Shown piece after piece: positions 34,684 to 42,469 of a DNA stretch of 64,000 bases. The notes below the pieces were generated by a model. That model saw only the letters and a list, made by a program, of their open reading frames with translations. It did no database searches and was not told the DNA's origin. Each line of letters opens with the position of its first letter. The stretch's first letter is position 1. The position numbers were made by a program, and so were the translations under genes. Source of the DNA: Paractinoplanes pyxinae (GTDB taxonomy: Bacteria; Actinomycetota; Actinomycetes; Mycobacteriales; Micromonosporaceae); NCBI RefSeq assembly GCF_026626335.1, contig NZ_JAPNTZ010000002.1:248001-312000 (forward strand), given 5' to 3'.

Positions 34684-35256
34684 GTGGCTCTGGTGAAGCC
34701 GAAGCGGGCGGATGCGCGGCGCAACTACGACCAGATCGTGGCGGCGGCCGAGGCTGAGGTGGCCCGCCACGGGGCCGAGGCGTCACTGGAAGAGATCGCC
34801 CGGCGCGCGGGCGTGGGTTCTGCGACCCTGCACCGGCATTTCCCGTCGCGGCAGGCGCTGCTCGAGGCGGTCTTCCATGACCGGGTCGTGGTGTTGTGTG
34901 AGCAGGCCCGAGAGTTCGCCGAGCGTCCTGACCCGGGTGCCGCGCTGGCCGACTGGCTGCGGGCGGTCGCGCGCTATGGGGCAACGACGCGAGGGTTGGC
35001 CCGCTCGCTGCTCGACGGCGGCCGCAATCCCGAACCGCCGCCGGACAGCTCCTGCGAGACGATGCTGGTCGACGCGGGCGGCGATCTTCTGAAGCGGGCG
35101 CACGACGCCGGAACCGTGCGCCCGGAAGTGTCGATCATCGACCTGCTCACGCTCATCAACGCCATCTCGCTGGCCACCGAGGGTGGCGCCGACGCGGCCG
35201 CCGAGGCCACCCGCCTGACCGACCTGGCGCTGGAAGGCGTGCGGCCGCGAGGCTGA
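34684..35256 (+). CDS. TetR-family regulator
   Basis: 190 aa from GTG 34684, with GGAGG 6 nt upstream. N-terminal helix-turn-helix ASLEEIARRAGVGSATLHRHFPSRQALLEAVF is typical TetR; the C-terminal domain with LLDGGRNPEPPPDSS and LLTLINAISLATEG is the ligand-binding dimerisation part. Divergent from the SDR gene with two palindromic boxes in the gap. Ligand unknown. Confidence 0.93.
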   Translation: MALVKPKRADARRNYDQIVAAAEAEVARHGAEASLEEIARRAGVGSATLHRHFPSRQALLEAVFHDRVVVLCEQAREFAERPDPGAALADWLRAVARYGATTRGLARSLLDGGRNPEPPPDSSCETMLVDAGGDLLKRAHDAGTVRPEVSIIDLLTLINAISLATEGGADAAAEATRLTDLALEGVRPRG

Positions 35257-35316
35257 GACGCGCCGCTCTCGCCGTTCCGCGCCCTTCGGGGCGCCGCGGC
35301 GCGGAATCCCCGATGG

Positions 35317-35901
35317 TCAGAGGGTGGCGGCGGCCAGCAGCATGGTGGCGATCTCGCGGGCGGTCAGGGCCGCCGTCGAGTTCTGGTCCATGCGGCCACC
35401 GACCGAGGCGCCGTCGTACAGGACCACCAGCTGGTCGGCCAGGCCGGCCGGGTCTTTGGCGCCGGCGTCGCGGGCCAGCTCGAAGAACAGGCCGCGGGTC
35501 CACGCGCGGTTGGCGTTCGAGACCTCTTCGATCGGGCCGCCGCGCGTCGACTCGGCGCTGGCGTTGTAGAAGGGGCAGCCCCGGAAGCCGGGCGTGCCGG
35601 TCAGTTCGGCCAGCACCTCGAACACGCCGAGCAGGCGGTCGCGCGGGTCGTCGTAGCGTTCGAGGCCGGCCAGCAGGCGGGTGCGGCGCAGCGCGTGCCG
35701 GCCTTCCAGATAGGCCCGGACCAGCTCGTCCTTGCTGCCGAAGGTGCTGTAGAGCGAGGCCTTGGCGACGCCGGCCCGTTCGATGACGCGGTCGATGCCG
35801 ACGGTGTGGATGCCCTCGGCGTAGAACAGTTCGTCGGCGGCGGCCAGGAGGCGGTCGCGGGCCGAGGGCTTACGGGTGGTTGAGGGTGACGCGGCGGACA
35901 T
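35317..35901 (-). CDS. TetR-family regulator of divergent MFS
   Basis: 194 aa. Helix-turn-helix IHTVGIDRVIERAGVAKASLYSTFGSKDELVRAYL at residues 30-65; C-terminal domain with GFRGCPFYNASAE, characteristic of the YxaF/LmrA-like TetR subgroup. On the minus strand a TATCGT box lies 7 nt before the ATG at 35901, so it is probably translated leaderless. Two identical 14-bp operator boxes sit in the gap to the divergent transporter. Confidence 0.93.
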   Translation of the reverse strand: MSAASPSTTRKPSARDRLLAAADELFYAEGIHTVGIDRVIERAGVAKASLYSTFGSKDELVRAYLEGRHALRRTRLLAGLERYDDPRDRLLGVFEVLAELTGTPGFRGCPFYNASAESTRGGPIEEVSNANRAWTRGLFFELARDAGAKDPAGLADQLVVLYDGASVGGRMDQNSTAALTAREIATMLLAAATL

Positions 35902-35916
35902 GCGGTTGACGATAGC

Positions 35917-35958
35917 AGACAGACCTGTCTAGTCTCGAGCGTTCAGACAGACCTGTCT
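35917..35958. promoter_or_regulatory. Two identical TetR operator boxes
   Basis: AGACAGACCTGTCT occurs twice, at 35917-35930 and 35945-35958, 28 bp apart. Each is an inverted repeat of AGACAG. The first lies directly upstream of the regulator's TATCGT -10, the second directly upstream of a TATTTT -10 (35960-35965) for the transporter, so one protein can block both promoters. Confidence 0.85.
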
Positions 35959-35990
35959 GTATTTTCACCGTCCAGAGCGAGGAACGCTCC

Positions 35991-37205
35991 ATGACCACCC
36001 TTGCTGACGCTCCGCCGTCCGTTCGCGGCCGGCGGCTGTCCCGCCCGGTCGCCTTCGCCGCCATCGCGGCGATCTTCGTGACGTTCTCGGCCGCCTCGGC
36101 CGCCCCCTCCCCGCTCTACGTCGTCTATCAGCACCTCTGGAACTTCTCGGCCACCACGCTGACCGCGGTCTTCGCCGTGTACGTGGTCGGGCTGATCGGT
36201 TCGCTGCTGATCCTGGGGGCGCTGTCCGACCACATCGGCCGCCGTCCCGTGCTGGCCGCCGCGATCGCGCTCGAGGCTGTCTCGCTCGTGCTCTTCCTGA
36301 CCGCCGGTGACGTCGGCATTCTGCTGACCGCGCGGTTGCTGCAGGGCATCGCGACCGGCGCCGCCATGACCACGCTGGGCGCGGCCCTGGTCGACCTGAA
36401 CCCGCCGCACGCGCCCGGCCGGGCCGGCCTCATCAACGGCCTCGCCCCGGTGGCCGGCCTCGCGATCGGCGCGCTCGGCACCGGCGTTCTGGTGCAGTAC
36501 GCACCCTCGCCCACCCACTTCGTCTGGGCGCTCTTGCTGGCGGGCATGGTGCTGGCCGGCGTCGTCGTGGCCCGCATCCCCGAGACCTCGGCCCGCCGGC
36601 CCGGCGCCGCCGCCTCCCTCGCGCCCAGGCTCGGCGTGCCGGCCCGGCTGCGCGGCGACCTGCTGGCGCTGGTGCCGATCATCGTGGCCAGCTGGGCCAT
36701 CGGCGGCCTCTACCTTTCGCTCGGCCCGTCGGTCGCGGCGGGCGTCTTCGGCATCAGCAGCCATCTCGTCGGCGGCCTGGTGGTGACGTTGCTCTGCGGC
36801 ACCGGCGCGCTGAGCTCGTTCCTGCTGCGCAACGTGCCCACCAAGCGGGTGCTCCTGCTCGCGGGCAGCCTGCTCACGATCGGCGCGGCGATCAGCGTCA
36901 CCGGCCTCGAACTGAGCAGCGCCCTGCTGGCCGCGGTCGGCACGGTGGTCTCGGGTGTCGGCTTCGGCGCCTCGTCGCTGGCCTCGTTCGGCACGCTGGC
37001 CGTGCTGGCCGCCCCGCACGAGCGGGGTGAGCTGTTCGCGGTGGCGCTGGTCATCGCGTACGTGGCCTTCAGTGTTCCCGCCGTGGTGGCCGGTTTCGCC
37101 GCCACCTCGGCCGGCCTGCACGACACGGCGCTGGTCTATGGCCTGGTCGTGGCCGTGCTCGGCGCGGCCGCCCTGATCGCCCAGCGGACCCGCAAGACCG
37201 CCTGA
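35991..37205 (+). CDS. MFS transporter (efflux type)
   Basis: 404 aa, twelve membrane segments. Motif A after segment 2 is LGALSDHIGRRPVLAAAI, and GIATGAAMTTLGAALVDLNP follows in segment 5. GAGGAA 8 nt upstream serves as ribosome site. Its promoter overlaps the second TetR operator box, so it should be induced when the divergent TetR releases DNA. Substrate unknown, likely a drug or metabolite. Confidence 0.92.
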   Translation: MTTLADAPPSVRGRRLSRPVAFAAIAAIFVTFSAASAAPSPLYVVYQHLWNFSATTLTAVFAVYVVGLIGSLLILGALSDHIGRRPVLAAAIALEAVSLVLFLTAGDVGILLTARLLQGIATGAAMTTLGAALVDLNPPHAPGRAGLINGLAPVAGLAIGALGTGVLVQYAPSPTHFVWALLLAGMVLAGVVVARIPETSARRPGAAASLAPRLGVPARLRGDLLALVPIIVASWAIGGLYLSLGPSVAAGVFGISSHLVGGLVVTLLCGTGALSSFLLRNVPTKRVLLLAGSLLTIGAAISVTGLELSSALLAAVGTVVSGVGFGASSLASFGTLAVLAAPHERGELFAVALVIAYVAFSVPAVVAGFAATSAGLHDTALVYGLVVAVLGAAALIAQRTRKTA

Positions 37206-37251
37206 ACCTTTCGTGGCGCCTCGGCGTGGGCGGCAGCTATTGGGCCGTCCA

Positions 37252-37271
37252 CGCCCCACCATAGTGGGGCG
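37252..37271. terminator. Short hairpin after MFS gene
   Basis: Perfect 8-bp arms CGCCCCAC/GTGGGGCG around CATA, 47 bp past the MFS stop and 21 bp before the peptidase start. It lacks a T-tract. The arms share GCCCCAC/GTGGGGC with the SDR/TetR operator at 34624-34650, so an operator for the peptidase gene is also possible. Confidence 0.5.
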
Positions 37272-37292
37272 AATTGGACACGAGAGGCTGGC

Positions 37293-38891
37293 ATGAGACG
37301 ACTTCTGGCGGCGGCCACCACGATCGCCCTGACGGTGATCGCGGCCCCGGCGAGCGATGCACAGGCGGCCGGGCCGCACACCGAACCGGCGAGCAGGATC
37401 GCGCCGACCATCAAGTGGAGCGCCTGCACCGAGCCGGCCCTGCGCCTGCGCAAGGCCGAGTGCGGTCTGCTCGCCGTGCCGCTCGACCACGCCGCCCCGG
37501 AGGGCGAGAAGATCCAGATCGCGGTGTCTCGGATCAAGCACACCGTGCCCGAGGCCAAGTACCAGGGCGTCATGCTGGTCAACCCGGGCGGGCCGGGTGG
37601 CAAGGGCCGGGCGCTGTCGGTGATGGGCACCCTGGTTCCCGGCGGCGCCGGGGCCGCGTACGACTGGATCGGTTTCGACCCCCGCGGGGTCGGCGCCAGC
37701 AAGCCCTCGCTGAGCTGCGACGCCGATTACGCGGGTTACAACCGGCCGCCGTACGTGCCGAAGTCGCCCCAGATCGAGCGCAAGTGGCTGCAGCGAGCCG
37801 AGGGATACGCCCAGGCCTGCGGCAAGGCCGGCGGCAAGCTGCTCGAGCACCTGAAGACGCTCGACACCGTACGGGACATGGACTATCTGCGGCAGGCGCT
37901 CAACGCCCGGCAGATCAACTACTACGGCTTCTCGTACGGCACCTATCTGGGTCAGGTCTACGCCACCCGGTTCCCCGAGCGGGTGCGGCGCATGGTGCTC
38001 GACGGCAACGTGAACCCGGCCCGCGTCTGGTACGACTCGAACCTCGACCAGGACATCGCGTTCGACCGCAACATCAAGCTGTACTTCCGCTGGCTGGCCA
38101 AGAACAACCGGGTCTACCACCTGGGCCGCACGGCCCGCGAGGTCGAGCGCGGCTTCTACGCCGAGCAGAAGAAGCTGACCCGCAAGCCGGCCGGCGGCAA
38201 GATCGGCCCGTCCGAGCTGACCGACATCTTCCTGCAGGCCGGCTACTACAACTTCGGCTGGGCCGACATCGGCCGCGCCTACAGCGACTGGGTACGCGAC
38301 CACGACGCGTCCGGGCTGCGGCGGCTGTACGACACCAACAACCCGCCGGGGCCGGACGCCGACAACAACTACGCGGTGTACCTGGGCGTGCAGTGCACCG
38401 ACGCCGGGTGGCCGCAGAGCTGGGCCAAGTGGACCGCCGACAACTGGGAGGTGCACCGCAAGGCGCCCTTCGAGACCTGGGCCAACGCCTGGTACAACGC
38501 GCCCTGCCGCACCTGGCCGGCCCGCAGCGGCATCCCGGTGACCGTCTCCGGCGAGACCGTGCCGCCGGTGCTGCTGATCAGCGAGACGCTGGACGCGGCC
38601 ACCCCGTTCAGCGGCAGCCTCGAGGTGCGCAAGCGGTTCCCGCGTTCGGTGCTGCTCGAGGGGGTCAACGGCACCACCCACTCGGGCTCGCTGAGCGGCA
38701 ACCGGTGCGTCGACAACACGGTGGCCGACTACCTGGCCACCGGCAAGCTCCCGAAGCGGCTGCCCGGTGAGCGCTCGGACAAGCGCTGCCGCCCGCTCGA
38801 GCCGCCGGTCGCGATCGCGGCGACCAAGGCCAAGCGGGCGCCGGCGCCCGCCGAGCGCCTGGAAGTGCGGAAACTGATCACCGGCCGGTGA
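37293..38891 (+). CDS. Secreted S33 alpha/beta-hydrolase (tripeptidyl aminopeptidase-like)
   Basis: 532 aa. A signal peptide MRRLLAAATTIALTVIAAPA... with an Ala-rich cleavage region targets it outside. Motifs: oxyanion loop VNPGGPGG near residue 95, nucleophile elbow YYGFSYGTYLG with the serine near 214, aspartate in SETLDAATPFSG near 434 and histidine in NGTTHSG near 461. The TAP-like C-terminal domain ends in CVDNTVADYLATGKLP, as in Streptomyces tripeptidyl aminopeptidases. It should trim peptides from extracellular proteins. A strong hairpin follows 8 bp after the stop. Confidence 0.92.
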   Translation: MRRLLAAATTIALTVIAAPASDAQAAGPHTEPASRIAPTIKWSACTEPALRLRKAECGLLAVPLDHAAPEGEKIQIAVSRIKHTVPEAKYQGVMLVNPGGPGGKGRALSVMGTLVPGGAGAAYDWIGFDPRGVGASKPSLSCDADYAGYNRPPYVPKSPQIERKWLQRAEGYAQACGKAGGKLLEHLKTLDTVRDMDYLRQALNARQINYYGFSYGTYLGQVYATRFPERVRRMVLDGNVNPARVWYDSNLDQDIAFDRNIKLYFRWLAKNNRVYHLGRTAREVERGFYAEQKKLTRKPAGGKIGPSELTDIFLQAGYYNFGWADIGRAYSDWVRDHDASGLRRLYDTNNPPGPDADNNYAVYLGVQCTDAGWPQSWAKWTADNWEVHRKAPFETWANAWYNAPCRTWPARSGIPVTVSGETVPPVLLISETLDAATPFSGSLEVRKRFPRSVLLEGVNGTTHSGSLSGNRCVDNTVADYLATGKLPKRLPGERSDKRCRPLEPPVAIAATKAKRAPAPAERLEVRKLITGR

Positions 38892-38899
38892 AAGAGATC

Positions 38900-38927
38900 A
38901 CGGCCCCCGCCCTCGGGCGGGGGCCGT
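38900..38927 (+). terminator. GC-rich hairpin terminator after peptidase
   Basis: Perfect 13-bp stem (ACGGCCCCCGCCC and complement) with a 2-nt TC gap, 8 bp after the stop at 38891. No T-run, typical of GC-rich actinobacterial terminators. It separates the peptidase from the riboswitch. Confidence 0.8.
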
Positions 38928-38945
38928 TGGCTATGCTCGTTTCCG

Positions 38946-39046
38946 CGAAGGGGAGTAGCTCCCAATGTCGCGGTCGACATACTGACCCTTGATTCACTTC
39001 TCGGGTCCGGCCGCGCGGCCTTTCCACAAGGCGAGCGAGACCTTCG
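38946..39046 (+). ncRNA. yybP-ykoY (manganese) riboswitch
   Basis: Conserved blocks GGGGAGTAGC (from 38950), GTCGACATACTGA and GGCGAGCGAGACC are in the right order; the outer helix pairs CGAAGG (38946-38951) with CCTTCG (39041-39046). yybP-ykoY aptamers bind Mn2+ and switch on Mn exporters. A downstream hairpin (CCCGGT 39101-39106 with ACCGGG 39114-39119) covers part of the GGGAGAG ribosome site (39117-39123), which would be the expression platform controlling translation. Confidence 0.9.
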
Positions 39047-39129
39047 GCTTGGCTGTTGACGTCTGACGGCCGGGTCGAGGTCGCCCATGCGCACCTTCTG
39101 CCCGGTCCTGGTAACCGGGAGAGTTATCT

Positions 39130-39717
39130 GTGGAAGGCTTCCTCGTCGCGACCGCGGTCAGTTTCGCGGTGATCTTCGTGGCCGAGCTGGGCGACAAATC
39201 GCAGCTCATGGCCCTGACGTTCGCGACCCGCTTCAAGACCGTCCCGGTGCTCATCGGCATCACCGTGGCCACCGCGATCGTGCACCTGGTCTCGGTCGGC
39301 ATCGGCTACGGCCTGGGCGCCACGCTGCCGACCGGCTGGATCAACCTGATCGCGGCGGTGGCCTTCCTCGCCTTCGGCGCCTGGACGCTGCGCGGCGACA
39401 AGCTGACCGACGACGAGAAGACCAAGGCCGAGCGCAGCACCGGCTCGGCCATCCTGGCCGTCGGCGGCGCGTTCTTCCTGGCCGAGCTGGGCGACAAGAC
39501 CATGCTGGCCACGATCACCCTGGCCACCCAGTACGGCTGGTTCGGCACCTGGCTGGGTTCGACGGTAGGCATGGTGGCGGCCGACGCGCTCGCCATCCTC
39601 GTCGGCCGCCTGCTGGGCCGGCACCTGCCCGAGAAGGCCATCAAGTACGGCGCGGCCGCGCTCTTCGCTATCTTCGGCATCTGGTTGCTGATCGAGGCGA
39701 TCATCGAGCTGCGTTAG
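39130..39717 (+). CDS. TMEM165/GDT1-family manganese/calcium transporter
   Basis: 195 aa from GTG 39130, 6 nt after GGGAGAG. Six to seven membrane segments in two repeats, each with the family signature: FVAELGDKSQLMALTF near residue 20 and FLAELGDKTMLATITL near residue 120. The UPF0016 family moves Mn2+ or Ca2+ out of the cytosol. The yybP-ykoY riboswitch directly upstream strongly supports Mn2+ export induced by excess manganese. The cyclase-like gene starts 10 bp after its stop. Confidence 0.95.
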   Translation: MEGFLVATAVSFAVIFVAELGDKSQLMALTFATRFKTVPVLIGITVATAIVHLVSVGIGYGLGATLPTGWINLIAAVAFLAFGAWTLRGDKLTDDEKTKAERSTGSAILAVGGAFFLAELGDKTMLATITLATQYGWFGTWLGSTVGMVAADALAILVGRLLGRHLPEKAIKYGAAALFAIFGIWLLIEAIIELR

Positions 39718-39727
39718 GGGATTCAAG

Positions 39728-40669
39728 GTGCAGCAGTACCGGGCGGAGCTGACCGCCGACGTCACCTTCACCACCGGCGGCCGCCTGCAGGCGCAGGGAC
39801 TGCGGGTCGATGTGCCGCAGGCCGAGGTCACCGAGGCCGATCTGGCCCGGATCCTGGTCGGCTCGCTGGGGCTGCGCGACGTCGAGCGGGTCGAGCTGAC
39901 CGGCGTACGCACGTTCGCCGAGCCGGTGCCGGCCGGTCCGCCCGGTCCGCCGCGCCTGCGGTTCGTCGAGCTCAGCCACGTCATCTCGGACGGCCTGACG
40001 ACCTATCCGGGCCTGGCCGCGCCGGTGATCTCGGTGCACCAGAGCTGGGAGCAGACGAGCGCCCACTACGCCGAGGGCACCGCGTTCAGCTTCGACCGCG
40101 TCGAGATGCTGGGGCAGACGGGCACCTACCTGGACACGCCCCGGCACCGCTACGAGGGCGGCACCGACCTGGCCGGGATGCCGCTGGAACGGCTGGCCGA
40201 CCTGCCCGCCGTCGTGGTGCGCACGGCCGGCAGCGGGCGGCGCGCGGTCACCGAGGCCGACCTCGAGCCGCTGACCGTGGCCGGGCACGCCGTGCTGCTG
40301 CACACCGGGGGCGACCGCGGCTGGGGCACGCCCGAATACACGGTCGACGCGCCCTACCTGACCGGCGAGGCGGCGGCGCTACTCGTCGAGCGGGGCGCGG
40401 CGCTGGTCGGCATCGACTCGGTCAACATCGACGACGCGGTGCCCGGCGGCGAGCGCCCGGCCCACACCGTGCTGCTGGCCGCGGGCATCCCGATCGTCGA
40501 GCACCTGACCGGGCTGGAGGACCTGCCGCCGCACGGCGCCCGCTTCACCGCCGCGCCGCCGCGGATCACCGCCGTCGGCACGTTCCCGGTGCGGGCGTAC
40601 GCCCAGGTCCCGTACTACGAGCCGCATGATCACACGAGGTCGGCGGGCTGGCAGCCTTCGGGCCGATAA
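39728..40669 (+). CDS. Cyclase-family (kynurenine formamidase-like) protein
   Basis: 313 aa. Residues about 75-290 match the metal-dependent cyclase/formamidase family: LRFVELSHVISDGLTTYPG, GQTGTYLDTPRHRY and ALVGIDSVNIDD. The usual metal motif HxGTHxDxPxH reads here QTGTYLDTPRHR, with Gln and Tyr in place of the first two histidines, so metal binding may differ; such variants exist in the family. The first 70 residues are an extra domain I do not recognise. It starts 10 bp after the Mn transporter, perhaps in the same transcript. Confidence 0.85.
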   Translation: MQQYRAELTADVTFTTGGRLQAQGLRVDVPQAEVTEADLARILVGSLGLRDVERVELTGVRTFAEPVPAGPPGPPRLRFVELSHVISDGLTTYPGLAAPVISVHQSWEQTSAHYAEGTAFSFDRVEMLGQTGTYLDTPRHRYEGGTDLAGMPLERLADLPAVVVRTAGSGRRAVTEADLEPLTVAGHAVLLHTGGDRGWGTPEYTVDAPYLTGEAAALLVERGAALVGIDSVNIDDAVPGGERPAHTVLLAAGIPIVEHLTGLEDLPPHGARFTAAPPRITAVGTFPVRAYAQVPYYEPHDHTRSAGWQPSGR

Positions 40670-40671
40670 GG

Positions 40672-40699
40672 CTCATCCTCGGCCCGAATCGGCCGAATA
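40672..40699 (+). promoter_or_regulatory. FliA-type promoter candidate upstream of TPR gene
   Basis: CTCA at 40672-40675, 16-nt spacer, GCCGAATA at 40692-40699, then the GTG start 7 nt later at 40707, giving a leaderless or nearly leaderless message. Same spacer length as the site at 15163-15190. Matches the CTCA-N15-17-GCCGATAA pattern I recall for flagellar sigma factor promoters in Actinoplanes. Confidence 0.6.
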
Positions 40700-40706
40700 G
40701 GTCCAC

Positions 40707-41402
40707 GTGACCGCTAACCCCCTGCGGGCCGACCCCGATCAGCAGCTTCACGCCGACGGGCCGGCGGCCCCCGGCCCGCGCGCCTTCAGCGGCCGCACCG
40801 AGATCGCCGTGGCCCAGGCGGCCACCCTCTTCGAACAGCTCGAGCTGGAGCAGGCCGTGGCCACGCTCCAGCCCGTGCTGGCCGCCGACCCCGCGGCCCG
40901 CGAAGCCTGGATCCTGCTCGCCCGCCTGAAGCTGGCGCTGGACCAGGCCACCGACGGGCTCGACGCGGCCGAGCAGGCCGTCCGGCTCGACCCGGCCGAC
41001 CCGCGGGCGCTCGCCCTGGCCAGCCGCGCCCTGACCGTGCTGGGCCGGCACGAGGAAGCGGTCACCATGGCATACCGGGCCGTCATCGCCGACCCGCGCA
41101 ACGCGCTGTGGCACGACCGGGTGGCCTGGGCGCTGCTCTCGGCCGACCGGCAGATCGCCGACGCCGAGCAGGCGGCCCGGACGGCGATCGGGCTCGACCC
41201 GACCGAGGCGCACTACTACTACACGCACGGCGTGACGCTGGACGCCCTCGGCCACCTCGACCAGGCCCGGCAGGCGCTGCTGACGTCGCTGCGGATGGAG
41301 CCGGAGAACCCGGTCGCCCAGCACCGGCTGGCCGTGCTCAACGGCGAGGCCGAGCGGCCGGCCGAGAGCAAGAAACGCGGCTGGCGGCTGTTCAGGCGCT
41401 GA
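40707..41402 (+). CDS. Tetratricopeptide-repeat protein
   Basis: 231 aa from GTG 40707. From residue 35 to 215 it is a chain of TPR helices (for example AVATLQPVLAADPAAREAWILLARL, DGLDAAEQAVRLDPADPRALALASRAL, GHLDQARQALLTSLRMEPENPVA). A basic end ESKKRGWRLFRR may touch membrane or nucleic acid. A scaffold role is likely; a FliA-type promoter suggests a link to motility. The last 11 bp overlap the convergent YbhN-like gene. Confidence 0.88.
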   Translation: MTANPLRADPDQQLHADGPAAPGPRAFSGRTEIAVAQAATLFEQLELEQAVATLQPVLAADPAAREAWILLARLKLALDQATDGLDAAEQAVRLDPADPRALALASRALTVLGRHEEAVTMAYRAVIADPRNALWHDRVAWALLSADRQIADAEQAARTAIGLDPTEAHYYYTHGVTLDALGHLDQARQALLTSLRMEPENPVAQHRLAVLNGEAERPAESKKRGWRLFRR

Positions 41403-42429
41403 CCGTGTGCCGGTACTTGTAGCGGATGGCCAGCCACACCAGCCAGCCCAGGCCGATGATGAAGCCGAAGCTGATCAGGCGGTAGAGCACCACCGCGGCC
41501 ACCGCGAACCCGCTGGCCAGGCCGCCCGCGACCAGGCCCAGCACCAGCGCCGCGTCGACCACGCCGAGGCCGCCGGGCACGATGGGCACGCTGGCCGCGG
41601 CCATCCCGGCGCAGTAGGCGATCACCAGCGCCACCGGATTGATGCCGCCGGCGCCCACCGCGACGCAGCACAGCCACAGGCAGAGCGCGTCGAACAGCCA
41701 GTTGAGCAGGGCCAGCACGACCGCCAGCGCGAAATTGGCCGGGTGTACGCGTACCTCGCGCAGTTGACCCACGAAGCCGAGCAGCCGGTCGTGACCGTGC
41801 CCGGGCGGGCGCCGGCGCACCCGGTTCACCCCGCCCAGCAGGGCCCGCACCGGGCGGTCCAGCAGCTGCGGGTGCTCGGCCAGTTGCCGTACGCCGAAAG
41901 CGACCACCACCGCCCCGACCGCGTAGAAGACCAGTGTGTGCCAGCTGCCGGTGTGGCGGGCGAGCAGGCCGCCGACCGCGCCGATCACCACCAGGGCGCC
42001 CGCCGACAGCACCCCGCTCAGCGCGATGCACCAGGACGCCACGGCCGGGGAGACCCCGTACCGGCGCAGTTGCTGGAAGTTGAAGGTGGTCGAGAAGACC
42101 GGGCCGCCCGGCAGCGTGGCGCTCAGCGAATGGGCCGCGTACGCCGTGGCCACGTGCTTCTTCATGCTGACCTTGGTGCCGGCCCCGCGCAGCAGGGCGC
42201 GCTGCATCCGGGCGTACGTGCCCATCGAGGCCAGTTCGGCCGCGAGCGCGGCGGCCACCCAGTTCCACTGCGGTGCACGCAGCTGGGCCAGCGCCCCGGC
42301 CAGCGACGACCATCCCAGCATCAGTTCGACGCCGAGCACGACCACGACGATGACGGCCACGGCGGGTCCCCGCCGCCACCACGGCGGCACTCCGGTCGTG
42401 GGCCGGGCGGTCTGCTGCTGCACGGCCAT
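41392..42429 (-). CDS. YbhN/UPF0104-family membrane protein (lysylphosphatidylglycerol synthase-like)
   Basis: 345 aa with about eight membrane segments, a lone flippase-synthase-type membrane domain (PF03706-like): GWSSLAGALAQLRAPQWNW, SLSATLPGGPVFSTTFNFQQLRRYG, and VPIVPGGLGVVDAALVLGL. The C-terminal lysyl-transferase domain of MprF is absent, so it is not an aminoacyl-lipid synthase; such short proteins are thought to move lipids or glycolipids. Convergent overlap of 11 bp with the TPR gene. Confidence 0.88.
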   Translation of the reverse strand: MAVQQQTARPTTGVPPWWRRGPAVAVIVVVVLGVELMLGWSSLAGALAQLRAPQWNWVAAALAAELASMGTYARMQRALLRGAGTKVSMKKHVATAYAAHSLSATLPGGPVFSTTFNFQQLRRYGVSPAVASWCIALSGVLSAGALVVIGAVGGLLARHTGSWHTLVFYAVGAVVVAFGVRQLAEHPQLLDRPVRALLGGVNRVRRRPPGHGHDRLLGFVGQLREVRVHPANFALAVVLALLNWLFDALCLWLCCVAVGAGGINPVALVIAYCAGMAAASVPIVPGGLGVVDAALVLGLVAGGLASGFAVAAVVLYRLISFGFIIGLGWLVWLAIRYKYRHTVSA

Positions 42430-42469
42430 CTGACTGATCGTCGCACTCCGGCGCGGAGCGCGCAGATGA

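Noticed and set aside
35943..38681. 912-aa minus-strand open frame across MFS and peptidase genes
   Set aside because: Spans two well-supported plus-strand genes and has no domain.
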